From assembly GCA_903902705.1 (NCBI GenBank), contig CAIUVX010000063.1, positions 1 through 64,000 on the forward strand: a stretch of 64,000 nt of DNA. The letters are read 5' to 3'. This document shows, in pieces, positions 39,843-49,604 of this stretch (position 1 is the first letter of the stretch; every line of letters starts with the position of its first letter). Below the pieces are notes generated by a model that did no database searches, had not been told where the DNA came from, and worked only from the letters and a program-made list of their open reading frames with translations. The position numbers and the translations under genes are program-made. The stretch is from an uncultured Methylococcales bacterium. Its GTDB lineage: Bacteria > Pseudomonadota > Gammaproteobacteria > Methylococcales > Methylomonadaceae.

Positions 39843-40318
39843 GCCTCTACTCCTAAGTCGTTAATGATTTCATCAAATGATTCAGCCGATACTCGACCAT
39901 AAATCTCTTCGCCGATTTGCATAGCGGGTGAACACGCGCAGTTGCCCAGACAATACACAGGTTCTAAAGAAAACAGCCCGTCAGCCGTGGTTTCGTGATA
40001 ATCAATGCCTAGCGTGTTTTTAACATGGGCTTCTAGCGCGTTGCTACCCATAGACTGACACGATTCAGCGCGGCATAAATGTACCGTGTGTTTGCCCGCT
40101 GGCGTATCACGGAAATAATGGTAAAAACTAATCACGCCATGCACTTCCGCACGCGACAAATTTAATCCCCCTGCAATAGCAGGAACGCTATCGGCAGGAA
40201 TATAACCTAGCGCGTCCTGTATGCCGTGTAGTATGGGTAATAACGCGCCTGGCTTATCTTTGAGTTCAGCGATGATGCTTTGTACGGTTTCGGTAGTCGT
40301 TGATTCGGTCATGTTCAC
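39839..40318 (-). CDS. fdsG: NAD-dependent formate dehydrogenase gamma subunit (NuoE-like)
   Basis: Thioredoxin-like 2Fe-2[14 protein letters not shown]...[25 protein letters not shown]; overlaps fdsB start. Confidence 0.9.
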   Translation of the reverse strand: MNMTESTTTETVQSIIAELKDKPGALLPILHGIQDALGYIPADSVPAIAGGLNLSRAEVHGVISFYHYFRDTPAGKHTVHLCRAESCQSMGSNALEAHVKNTLGIDYHETTADGLFSLEPVYCLGNCACSPAMQIGEEIYGRVSAESFDEIINDLGVEA

Positions 40319-40483
40319 TCACTATGGCGATTTCATTTTGATTGACAACACGCTATATCCCTATAGTTGCAGTCTGTTTAAGTGTTGGTTAGCATAGCAT
40401 AAGAACAATTATGTGTAAAAAGACATACAAGCTAGTAATTTTGGCTCTTCCCGATTTCGAGGGGGTAGGCACTATATGTAACT

Positions 40484-40562
40484 CGATAAGATGAGCATAG
40501 GATGTGTTGAGGAACGAAGCGCATCATATTTAAAGGTGCGGGCGGGTTGAATAACCCGCCCC
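40484..40562. repeat. Partial 'cataggatgtg' repeat followed by 'gcgggcgggttgaataacccgcccc' hairpin
   Basis: Matches 2584-2666 family; hairpin copy at 52109-52132. Confidence 0.7.
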
Positions 40563-40688
40563 ACGAAGCCATGTAGACTTATGCGATGTCGGAAACGCCC
40601 GTCCTGCGCTAGAATAACAATGGCAATAACTTACAGCGAATGTATTCCATTAATCGATCAATTTAAATTCATCACAATAAACCTTGCG

Positions 40689-43010
40689 CTACTGTTGGTA
40701 CATACTCCACAGTGCGGCTTCAAAATTTCTGGCAAAATTCACTGTATCAAATAATGGCGACGCTAATACTTTTTCACGAAGCTGGGTTCTTAATTCTGCT
40801 AACTTGGCAATATCCCAAGAAAAATAAACGGCTTTTGCCAGATAATCGTCATCATCGGTCGCAATCCAGTCATCTAATTCGGCATTGGATAAAATACTCT
40901 CACCACAACGGCTGCCTGCATGGGTAATTACAGGCACTGCCATCCATAAAGCGTCTGCGCTGGTGTGTGTGCCATTGTAAGGAAAGGTATCTAGGGCAAT
41001 GTCTACACGGTGATAAGCGGCAAGTAATTCAGCGCGTGATGACACGCCTTCTAATATTAATCGCTCAGGTAAAATGCCTTGTTCGGCAAAGCGTTGGCAG
41101 GTTGTTTGCCGCACCGCTACGTTGTTTAATAGCTCAGTTTTTAATAATAACCGTGAGTATGGCACGGCGTTGAGAAGTCGCGCCCATAAAATTACCACTG
41201 CATTGGTTATTTGGCTAAGCGGATTAAAACACCCAAAAGTAACTGCGTAGTTGTTTAAAGCAGGAGATTCATTAACATCCAAATCAATCTCTGGCACACT
41301 AAAACAGCAATAGGATTCGGGCAGTTGCCAGATGGTTTCTGAAAAATAGTCGCTATTGGCTAAGGGTGTTGCGTAAGGATCGCCGAGGATATAATCCATT
41401 TCGCTAAGCCCAGTGGTGGCAAGCAAGCCTAAGCAATTGACTTGTATCGGTGCGGGTTTCCACGCGAATACGGGCAAGCGATTGTAGGTATCGTGACCAG
41501 ATAAGTTAAGCAAAATATGAATACCATCAGTATGTATTAAACGCGCTGCGGCTTCATCGTCTAAAGTGTTTAATGGCTGGATCGCGCTAAAGTAAGCACT
41601 GAATTCATCTGCTTTAGTATGAGTAGGATAAGCAATCAGTTCAATACAACTGCTATCAAGTTCTGACAGCAAGCCGATTACAGAACTCGATAAATCAGCA
41701 AACACCATACCGACACGCAAGCGTTCAGGTTTTTCTTCACAATGCCACATTGTAAACGGCGCGTTGATGTTATTTTTTACGCTTAATGCGTATAACCGCG
41801 CTTCTGCTAAATAGTCAGCGGGACTATGGGCAGGATTGTAATTCATGGCAAACAGTAAATTACTGTGTGCTTCGATATGATCTGGATTAATGGCTAACAC
41901 GCGGCGAAAGCTGGCTTCTGCTTTCAGAAATTGCCCTAAATCTTTGTAGAATTCACCTAGATTATTATGGACTTGGGCATCATTGGGTTTTATGGCGAGT
42001 GCGCGTTGATAGCTTGCTTCCGCTTCCATAAATTGCCCACGCGCTTGAAAAACTATGCCTATGTTATTGTGTGATTCTGGATTATTGGGATTATGTGTCA
42101 AGGCGTTGCGATAGGCGGTTTCTGCTTCTGCTAACAGCCCTCGTTTTTGCAAACTTAGTCCTAAGTTATTATGGGCTTCCGAATAATTTGGCTTGATGTC
42201 CAAGGCGCGTTGATAACAGGCTTCTGCTTCGTGTGCAAAACCCAATTCATGAAACACAATGCCTAAATTATTATGCAGTTCGGCAAACTGTGGATAAATA
42301 ATGAGTGCTTGTTGATAGCATTGCTGAGCTTCTAATAATCGCCCTTGCATTTGCAGCATAAGCCCTAAATGGCTATGAGCTTTTTCATCTTGTGGGTTGA
42401 GAGTTAATGCGTGTCGATAACTGGCTTCGGCTGCACTCAAATGTCCTTGGTTATGCAATATCCACGCTAAATTGCTATGCGCATCACTCAATTCAGGCTG
42501 TGTTTCTAAAACATGGCGATAGCAATTTTCAGCGTCGGCTAGTTGTCCTTGCTGTTGAAAAACAAGCCCTAAATTATAACGTGCATCAAAATGCTCTGGA
42601 TTGAGTGCTAACACTCGCTGAAAACAGTCGCCTGCTTCTGTTACTTGCCCTAGCGTCATCAAGGTTAAACCCAAATTATGATGAACATCGATATAGTCTG
42701 GATAGAGTTCCAACGCACGACGATAACTCAGCACGGCATCGGCTAACAATCCTTGATTCATTAGGGTAACGGCTAAATTGCTGTGCGCTTCGGCATCATT
42801 GGGAAGTAATTCGGCGGCTTTTTGCATGGGCTGTAATGAGTCGGCGATTTGCCCTTGTTGCTTGAGTACCACGCCTAAGACTTTCCAGCCAAAGCCATGC
42901 GCTGGAAACAGGACAGTGAGTTCACGAGCGCGGGCTTCTGTTTCTGAGTAGTGACCTTGGCTAAATAAAATCAGTATCTGATTAATGTCATCATCGGTAA
43001 GTTCTAACAT
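40689..43010 (-). CDS. TPR-repeat O-GlcNAc-transferase-like glycosyltransferase (GT41)
   Basis: About 10 tandem 34-aa TPRs then SPINDLY/OGT C-terminus (ALDTFPYNGTHTSADALWMAVPVITHAGSRCGESILSNAELDDWIA). Confidence 0.88.
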   Translation of the reverse strand: MLELTDDDINQILILFSQGHYSETEARARELTVLFPAHGFGWKVLGVVLKQQGQIADSLQPMQKAAELLPNDAEAHSNLAVTLMNQGLLADAVLSYRRALELYPDYIDVHHNLGLTLMTLGQVTEAGDCFQRVLALNPEHFDARYNLGLVFQQQGQLADAENCYRHVLETQPELSDAHSNLAWILHNQGHLSAAEASYRHALTLNPQDEKAHSHLGLMLQMQGRLLEAQQCYQQALIIYPQFAELHNNLGIVFHELGFAHEAEACYQRALDIKPNYSEAHNNLGLSLQKRGLLAEAETAYRNALTHNPNNPESHNNIGIVFQARGQFMEAEASYQRALAIKPNDAQVHNNLGEFYKDLGQFLKAEASFRRVLAINPDHIEAHSNLLFAMNYNPAHSPADYLAEARLYALSVKNNINAPFTMWHCEEKPERLRVGMVFADLSSSVIGLLSELDSSCIELIAYPTHTKADEFSAYFSAIQPLNTLDDEAAARLIHTDGIHILLNLSGHDTYNRLPVFAWKPAPIQVNCLGLLATTGLSEMDYILGDPYATPLANSDYFSETIWQLPESYCCFSVPEIDLDVNESPALNNYAVTFGCFNPLSQITNAVVILWARLLNAVPYSRLLLKTELLNNVAVRQTTCQRFAEQGILPERLILEGVSSRAELLAAYHRVDIALDTFPYNGTHTSADALWMAVPVITHAGSRCGESILSNAELDDWIATDDDDYLAKAVYFSWDIAKLAELRTQLREKVLASPLFDTVNFARNFEAALWSMYQQ

Positions 43011-43018
43011 GAAAGTGA

Positions 43019-43696
43019 CTATTCTTTTCCTGATAAAAAAGGCACAAAAATCACGGAATCAAATTGTTCGATGTCGTAACTATCATCGCTAATACGCGTG
43101 ACGCGCTGTAAAACTTGTTTGCCTGCCATACCAACAGGAATAACCAACACACCACCGATTGCCAATTGTTGCAACAGGGTATTGGGGATTTGTGAAGGCG
43201 CGGCAGACACTAAAATTCCGTCGAATGGTGCGTAATCTGCCCAACCTACACCACCATCGCCGTACATAAAGCTGATGTTTTTTAGTTTCAAATCCCATAA
43301 ATAGCTTTTTGCTTTACGCTGTAACGGCAAAATACGTTCAATGCTATACACATGATCGACAAGTTGTGCCAATACAGCGGTTTGATAACCACTACCCGTA
43401 CCGATTTCCAACACTTTTTTTAAATGATGCTGCGGGGATTTAATCAGCAACTCAGTCATTTTGGCAACAATATAAGGCTGAGAAATGGTTTGGTTGTAGC
43501 CGATGGGTAAGGCGACATCTTCATAAGCGCGACTAGCTAGAGCTTCATCGACAAAAATATGCCGTGGTGTGCTACGCAGTGTTTCCAGAATTTTTGTATT
43601 TTTAATTCCTTGTTCGGACAAGCGTTTAATCATACGCTCCCGCGTCCGTAACGAAGTCATACCAATGCCTTGTAGGCTTTGAACCATTTTATTCAT
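43019..43696 (-). CDS. pcm: Protein-L-isoaspartate O-methyltransferase
   Basis: [37 protein letters not shown]. Confidence 0.95.
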   Translation of the reverse strand: MNKMVQSLQGIGMTSLRTRERMIKRLSEQGIKNTKILETLRSTPRHIFVDEALASRAYEDVALPIGYNQTISQPYIVAKMTELLIKSPQHHLKKVLEIGTGSGYQTAVLAQLVDHVYSIERILPLQRKAKSYLWDLKLKNISFMYGDGGVGWADYAPFDGILVSAAPSQIPNTLLQQLAIGGVLVIPVGMAGKQVLQRVTRISDDSYDIEQFDSVIFVPFLSGKE

Positions 43697-44441
43697 GCTC
43701 CTTAGGTAGCCATGCGGTTAACGCATTGATGCGTTCATACCATGTTAAATCAATTTGTAGAGGAGTGACTGAAACAAATCCAGCATTAATCGCATAAAAA
43801 TCTGTGCCTTCACCCGCATCTTGTTCTGCACCTGGTGGACCTACCCAATAAATGCTGCGACCACGCGGATCGATACTTTTAATAACAGGTTCGGATTTAT
43901 GGCGTTGCCCCAAGCGTGTCGCCTGATAACCTCTTAAGGCGTACAAGGGCAAATCGGGGACGTTGACATTAAGAATAGTATCGCGTGGTAACGGCTGTTT
44001 AATTAATTGTTTTAATAGCGTCAGTGCGACTATCCCTGCGGTGTCAAAATGGGTAGGATTGCTACCTGCTAAGGAAATAGCCATTGCGGGTAATCCTAAA
44101 AATCGCCCTTCGGTGGCAGCAGCGACCGTGCCAGAATACAGCACATCATCACCCAGATTAGCACCGTGATTGATTCCTGCAATCACCATATCAGGTTCTT
44201 GATCGAGCAAACCTGTAATGGCTAAATGCACACAATCGGTGGGTGTTCCGTCCACTTTAATAAAACCGTTGTCCATAGTATGGGCGCGTAACGGCATTTC
44301 TAAGGTCAACGAATTACTTGCTGCACTACGGTTTCTATCGGGTGCAACTACCGATAATTCGGCATGATCACGCAACGCATTGGCTAATGCACACAGCCCT
44401 TCAGCCAAGTAGCCGTCATCATTACTTAACAGAATACGCAT
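43689..44441 (-). CDS. surE: 5'-nucleotidase SurE
   Basis: [57 protein letters not shown]; start at 44441. Confidence 0.95.
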   Translation of the reverse strand: MRILLSNDDGYLAEGLCALANALRDHAELSVVAPDRNRSAASNSLTLEMPLRAHTMDNGFIKVDGTPTDCVHLAITGLLDQEPDMVIAGINHGANLGDDVLYSGTVAAATEGRFLGLPAMAISLAGSNPTHFDTAGIVALTLLKQLIKQPLPRDTILNVNVPDLPLYALRGYQATRLGQRHKSEPVIKSIDPRGRSIYWVGPPGAEQDAGEGTDFYAINAGFVSVTPLQIDLTWYERINALTAWLPKEHE

Positions 44442-44515
44442 GATTATTATGCCCTGTCGCCGTGAGGCTATAAAATAGAGCATCTTAGCAACAATAGACG
44501 ACAAAATCAGCTTTC

Positions 44516-45088
44516 GTGGCAAAAAAAATTCTTACTCCAGAAGATAGTGATTTGTTTCACCAAACAGTTGGCAAAGTACATAGCGTAAAGACCGATAAGG
44601 TTTTGCTCACGCCTACTGACAAACCCAAACCCTATCCAAAACCTGCCGTTATCAATGTTAATGGTCACTTAATCGACAGCGTGACTGCGTTGCCTATTGA
44701 AAAAGTAGGCATTGAAGATAGCCTGAGTTTTTTAAATACAGGCTTACAACATAAAGTATTAAAAAAACTCCGCACTGGATTTTTTGGCTTAGATGCTGAC
44801 ATTGATCTGCATGGTTTAAGTAGTGATGAAGCCAAACGCCAGTTGCTCAATTTTCTACACCGTTGCGTAGAAGACGGCTGCCGTTGTGTGCATATCGTGC
44901 ATGGTAAAGGGCATCGTTCACCCGATCAGCACCCCATTTTAAAAAACAATATTAATCTGTGGCTAAGACAGCACAAAGACGTACAAGCATTCTGTTCTGC
45001 ATCGCCAAAAGACGGCGGCACAGGTGCGGTATTTGTATTATTGCAATTGTCAGAAAAATACAGCTATCAAGAACCAATGGATAAATGA
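44516..45088 (+). CDS. Smr domain endonuclease-like protein
   Basis: [20 protein letters not shown]...VHIVHGKGH. Confidence 0.9.
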   Translation: MAKKILTPEDSDLFHQTVGKVHSVKTDKVLLTPTDKPKPYPKPAVINVNGHLIDSVTALPIEKVGIEDSLSFLNTGLQHKVLKKLRTGFFGLDADIDLHGLSSDEAKRQLLNFLHRCVEDGCRCVHIVHGKGHRSPDQHPILKNNINLWLRQHKDVQAFCSASPKDGGTGAVFVLLQLSEKYSYQEPMDK

Positions 45089-45167
45089 TTTTGTTACCCA
45101 TTAGCGGCAAAAATTCGGCTTAATTCGGTATAATTGCCACCATAATAATCATTCTTAGGAGAATTTC

Positions 45168-45644
45168 ATGAATATCATCCAACTATTATCAGCGGCTTTA
45201 AGTTTGTTTCAAAAACTGCTGAATGATTTAAGTGGCAAACGTAGCCTATTTTACTTACTGATATTAGCTTTTGCGGTATCTTTTGGTGCGGGGTTCATAC
45301 TTTATGTTATCGACCCTAATATTCATTCAATAACCGATGGTATATGGTCTGCTTGGGTAACGATGACTCATGTTGGTTTTGGTGATGTTGTGCCTACGTC
45401 ATTATTGGGACGCTTATTATCAGCCGCCCTTATTCTGTTTGGACTCACGATATTTTCTTTATGTACTGCCATACTGTCTGCTTCATTAATCGGCAAAAAT
45501 ATGGATAGTTGGGAAAACAACGTGCGCCAGATTGAACAAGAAACCAATCATATTGAAGCGAATGAAAGTAAAATTCTTAGCGAATTAGTCAGACTACATC
45601 AACGACTAGATAGCTTAGAACAACAACTTAACGATAAAAAATAA
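45168..45644 (+). CDS. Two-TM ion channel protein
   Basis: Pore-like WSAWVTMTHVGFGDVVPTSLLGRLLSA between two TM helices, C-terminal coiled coil. Confidence 0.75.
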   Translation: MNIIQLLSAALSLFQKLLNDLSGKRSLFYLLILAFAVSFGAGFILYVIDPNIHSITDGIWSAWVTMTHVGFGDVVPTSLLGRLLSAALILFGLTIFSLCTAILSASLIGKNMDSWENNVRQIEQETNHIEANESKILSELVRLHQRLDSLEQQLNDKK

Positions 45645-46336
45645 TGGCAGCTTCTCAAAAAATCTGGGCAGTTGTACCAGCGGCAGGCGTTGGTAAACGC
45701 ATGAATGCTGACCGCCCCAAACAATATTTAGAGTTGGCAGGTAAAACCGTTATTGAACATACCTTATCTCGGTTATTACAGGCTGAAGTTTTCGCGGCGG
45801 TGGCGGTGGCAATTTCTGAAGAAGACCCGTATTGGTCAGAACTTAGCATCGCTAACCACGAAAAAATAATCACCGCCGCTGGGGGTAAAGAACGCGCTGA
45901 TTCAGTGTTATCTGGTTTACACGCTATTCGCACTCAAGCTACAGATGATGATTGGGTATTAGTGCATGACGCGGCAAGACCGTGTATCACCCATGCTGAT
46001 ATTCACCACTTGATTGAGTCTTTAATCAATGATGAAGTCGGCGGTATTTTGGCGTTACCCTGTGCCGATACTTTAAAAAATGTTCAAGGCAAAAACATTC
46101 TTGGCACAGTAGACCGCAGTGTTATATGGCGGGCATTAACTCCGCAAATGTTTCGTTATGGAACGTTAAAAACCGCTTTAGAACACGCGGTAGGAAATCC
46201 TGTCATAACCGATGAAGCCAGTGCCTTAGAACTGCAAGGCTTACAACCGAAAATTGTCGAAGGTCGTCCTGATAATATCAAAATTACCAGACCCGAAGAT
46301 TTAGCATTAGCGCAGTTTTTTATGGCGCAGCAATAA
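45644..46336 (+). CDS. ispD: 2-C-methyl-D-erythritol 4-phosphate cytidylyltransferase
   Basis: VVPAAGVGKRMNADRPKQYLELAGKTVIEHTL; VHDAARPCI. Confidence 0.95.
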   Translation: MAASQKIWAVVPAAGVGKRMNADRPKQYLELAGKTVIEHTLSRLLQAEVFAAVAVAISEEDPYWSELSIANHEKIITAAGGKERADSVLSGLHAIRTQATDDDWVLVHDAARPCITHADIHHLIESLINDEVGGILALPCADTLKNVQGKNILGTVDRSVIWRALTPQMFRYGTLKTALEHAVGNPVITDEASALELQGLQPKIVEGRPDNIKITRPEDLALAQFFMAQQ

Positions 46337-47029
46337 TCACTTCACTGCCATTAAGTCAAAGACATGAAGGTGGGGTGCAAGCTCTGCTTGCAATTGCAGG
46401 CAAAGCCTGCACTCCAGTAGCACTACTTCTTTATTCGCAATCCGCACACAACATTTTAAATCCTGCTTAAAGACCAACTGCCTCCATATTTAAAATATTT
46501 CAGCAAGTAAATATCTCACAAAACTTCCTTCAAAAACGTCAGTATTTTGTATATTTAAATATAGAAATCCATTAATTAAAGTAATTTATTTTAATTATAC
46601 TTATATTTCAATATGTTATAAATTTTTCTGGCTTTAAAAAAACTCCCAAAATGAATGATCTTGCCATTGTTGCTATACGATGATGTTGATAAACTATAAA
46701 TCATCCCAAGACTGATTCTCATTAAGAATTAAGTGGGAGTTAGCAAGGTTGGAATATTTTAAAACTTAGCTGTGTATTAAATTTCAGATAAGTTAAAGCT
46801 GTACCTAAATAGCTTCCATCAATTTTGATAGAGCTTTGAATACAAACAAAACCATAATTACAACCGTCAGCAAGAGAGTTTTTATAAGATGACTGATGGG
46901 ATCAACGACGAACATAATAATAATTTTTCATCGTCACCTGTGTGCCGAGATTATTAATATTACTTAAGTTTTAACCTAATAAACCGTCAGATATTATTAA
47001 TCTTTGACAAAAATGATGAGGTGACTCTA

Positions 47030-49480
47030 ATGAAAACCAAACATACATTCCTTGCGACAGCAAGTTTTCCTCTTTCTAACAAAAACCGCCTACGGCAGTT
47101 TATTCGGCTTGCGTTAGTTGGTTCAGTGATGGTAAGCAACATGGCATCAGCGGTACTGCAAGATCATGGTCCATCTGATCCAACATTAACATGGCCAATG
47201 TGGTATCGCGATACCAACGGTCTTGCACTGGGCAAATGTCAATCGACATCCAATTTCTGTTTTCCACTGATTTCAGAACCTGCTGGTTTTGCAGGCAATA
47301 TAGGTCCTGAAATATTTTACAACCTTGTTGAATTTAAAGGCGCAGTCGGTACACCTACAGCAACTGGTTCTGATTTTGAATACCGCTACCTAGGTGCATT
47401 AGAAGCCTCTTACATTCCAGGTCCAAACCCTACACGCGGTCAAGAAACCGTGTTTGCGCGTATTCGTATTACATTCAACTTCAATGATCCCAACAAAAAT
47501 GGTGATTATGTCGTCACCCATCCATTCGGCGTTAATACGTTCCCGAATGTGCAAGCAACGGACAAAACCAATTTAATTGGTGCGCAAGCAGCTAACTTCT
47601 TTACTGTGGATGTTCCATTAGCTGTTTCTGGAAACTTTGGTTTAGCACTGGGCGGTCCAGTTGGTCCATTTATTCAATGGGATACCGATCAAGCTACACT
47701 GGTATCAGCAGCGGGAGAGCAATTCGTTGGTGACCCAACTGTTGCCCATACATTCACAGGCAGTCCATTCGGTACTAACTTCCTGACAATTCAAGGTCCT
47801 CCTGGGTCTAACTTAGATGGATTAGAACCAGTAGACCCAGTAACTGGTAAAGCTGCCGCATCAATTCACGATACACTTCACTTTGACTTAGGTAACGTGT
47901 TAGGTCAAAAATGGACGCAACCCATCGCTGAGCCTTTAAAAATTGATGCAGCGACGTTGACTCGTACAACTGGCGCAACAGGTATTAACGGTATAGATAT
48001 TTGGGCAACCTCATCACCTAACCAACGTGTGATTGCGACTGCACCAGGTATGCCAAGTTTGCAATTAATTGCAGATGGCACAACGCCAGGCAAATACCAT
48101 GGTCATATCGAATATCCATCTGCTCAAGCAGTTCCAGCACAAGTTACTATTACTAACCTCACCAGTAACCCTGTGAACAGTATATCCGCAGGACTTGAAG
48201 ATGATGTTCAAATTACTCGTGCAACTTTCGGTACTACCTCTCGCCAACTCACAGTAGTAGCGAGTTCAACTGACCATGTCGTTCCACCTGCGCTGACAGT
48301 ACAAGGCGTACCAGGTGTTGCTGCGGGCATAATGTCAACAGCAGCGTGTGCGGGCGTTACTCCAGCCGTCGCTGACCCTGTTAATGATTTTTGCTACACA
48401 ACTTTATTACCAGCCGCGATAGAACAACCAGAAAGCATCTCGGTCGTTTCAACTGAACTGGGTCATCATGTACAGCATGTAATCAGTGGTCCAGATACTC
48501 AGGTAAATACACCTGCACCTGCAACACCAACTGTTGTCACTGCTGGACTAAACGGAGCGGGCAATGGTATTGCGGTAAGCTGGACAGATGCTTCGACTAA
48601 CGAAACCACCTTTACTGTATTCCGTTCAGGCGATGGTGGTGCAACATTTGCGCAAGTTGGCACACCCGTAACGAGTACAACGTCAGCAACAACAGGTGCT
48701 TCTTACACATTTAACGATACGACAGCTGGTTTAGTAGTCGGTGGTACTTATAGTTACTATGTAGTTGCTAACAAAGCCACAGCGGCGTTCTCATCTGCGA
48801 ACTCTAATATCGTGTCTTACACAATTGCGGCTCCCGTGGTTAATGCACCAAGCACACCAACATTTACTGTTGCTGGAACGACAGCTACTGTTCGTTGGAT
48901 AGATAACTCAACCAATGAAAACAGCTTTACTGTAACGCGTACTGATACTAATGCGAGTACTGGTGCTGTGGTGACAACGCCATCAACGGTAGCTAGTACA
49001 ACTGGGGCTGCGACTGGAGGAGCAAAAACAACTACGTTAACATTAGTATTGGGGCATACTTATACTTTCTCAGTAGTTGCTAACAAAACCTCGGCATTTG
49101 CGGCTACGTCAGCTTCATCAGCGACATCTGCGCTATTATCGTATATCAGACCAGCAACACCAACGCTTCCTACGGCGGTTCTAAGTAGAATTGGTGTTAC
49201 TAACAATGATCAGGCTGTTTTAACTTGGGTAGATAACGCGACCAATGAAACAAGTTATACCGTTGCATACACAGCTGTAGGTGGAACTACTGGTTCAGTT
49301 AACCTACCTGCAAATTCAACAGGTACGCCAACGCCAACGAATATAACGACTCTGGCTCGTGGTGCTGCAACTTTAGCAGCAAACAAGCGACCAGTGTATT
49401 CGTTCACTATTACCGCAACCGATAGTGTAACTGGCTTGGTATCTACTGCAGCAACTGTACCTAATAAAACCGCACAATAG
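47030..49480 (+). CDS. Large secreted protein, conserved N-terminal domain plus fibronectin-III-like C-terminal repeats (paralog 1)
   Basis: Signal peptide; N-domain shared with 49605-51983; C-terminal 'WTDASTNETTFTVFRSGDGG', 'WIDNSTNENSFTVTRTD', 'WVDNATNETSYTVAYTA' repeats. Confidence 0.8.
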   Translation: MKTKHTFLATASFPLSNKNRLRQFIRLALVGSVMVSNMASAVLQDHGPSDPTLTWPMWYRDTNGLALGKCQSTSNFCFPLISEPAGFAGNIGPEIFYNLVEFKGAVGTPTATGSDFEYRYLGALEASYIPGPNPTRGQETVFARIRITFNFNDPNKNGDYVVTHPFGVNTFPNVQATDKTNLIGAQAANFFTVDVPLAVSGNFGLALGGPVGPFIQWDTDQATLVSAAGEQFVGDPTVAHTFTGSPFGTNFLTIQGPPGSNLDGLEPVDPVTGKAAASIHDTLHFDLGNVLGQKWTQPIAEPLKIDAATLTRTTGATGINGIDIWATSSPNQRVIATAPGMPSLQLIADGTTPGKYHGHIEYPSAQAVPAQVTITNLTSNPVNSISAGLEDDVQITRATFGTTSRQLTVVASSTDHVVPPALTVQGVPGVAAGIMSTAACAGVTPAVADPVNDFCYTTLLPAAIEQPESISVVSTELGHHVQHVISGPDTQVNTPAPATPTVVTAGLNGAGNGIAVSWTDASTNETTFTVFRSGDGGATFAQVGTPVTSTTSATTGASYTFNDTTAGLVVGGTYSYYVVANKATAAFSSANSNIVSYTIAAPVVNAPSTPTFTVAGTTATVRWIDNSTNENSFTVTRTDTNASTGAVVTTPSTVASTTGAATGGAKTTTLTLVLGHTYTFSVVANKTSAFAATSASSATSALLSYIRPATPTLPTAVLSRIGVTNNDQAVLTWVDNATNETSYTVAYTAVGGTTGSVNLPANSTGTPTPTNITTLARGAATLAANKRPVYSFTITATDSVTGLVSTAATVPNKTAQ

Positions 49481-49490
49481 GCTAAGGCTA

Positions 49491-49516
49491 GGCTGGTGTG
49501 ATGTATCACACCAGCC
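49491..49516. repeat. Perfect inverted repeat after paralog 1
   Basis: ggctggtgtgat-gt-atcacaccagcc. Confidence 0.8.
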
Positions 49517-49604
49517 ATCAAGAGCAAATAAACAGTTAATCCAGTTTGACTCCATCGATTTTTATCTTTGGTGTACTGGTAAATGAAATAACGAGGTTAT
49601 CCCA

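Noticed and set aside
40440-40475. 'ggctcttcccgatttcgagggggtaggcac' resembling an ISL3-type terminal inverted repeat
   Set aside because: Single short match with no partner end or transposase nearby.
41900-42990. Periodic ~102-bp similarity
   Set aside because: Explained by TPR protein repeats in the GT41-like gene, not a DNA repeat array or CRISPR.
46337-47029. c-di-GMP (GEMM) riboswitch in the leader
   Set aside because: No recognisable GEMM core motif found by eye; would need cmscan to decide.
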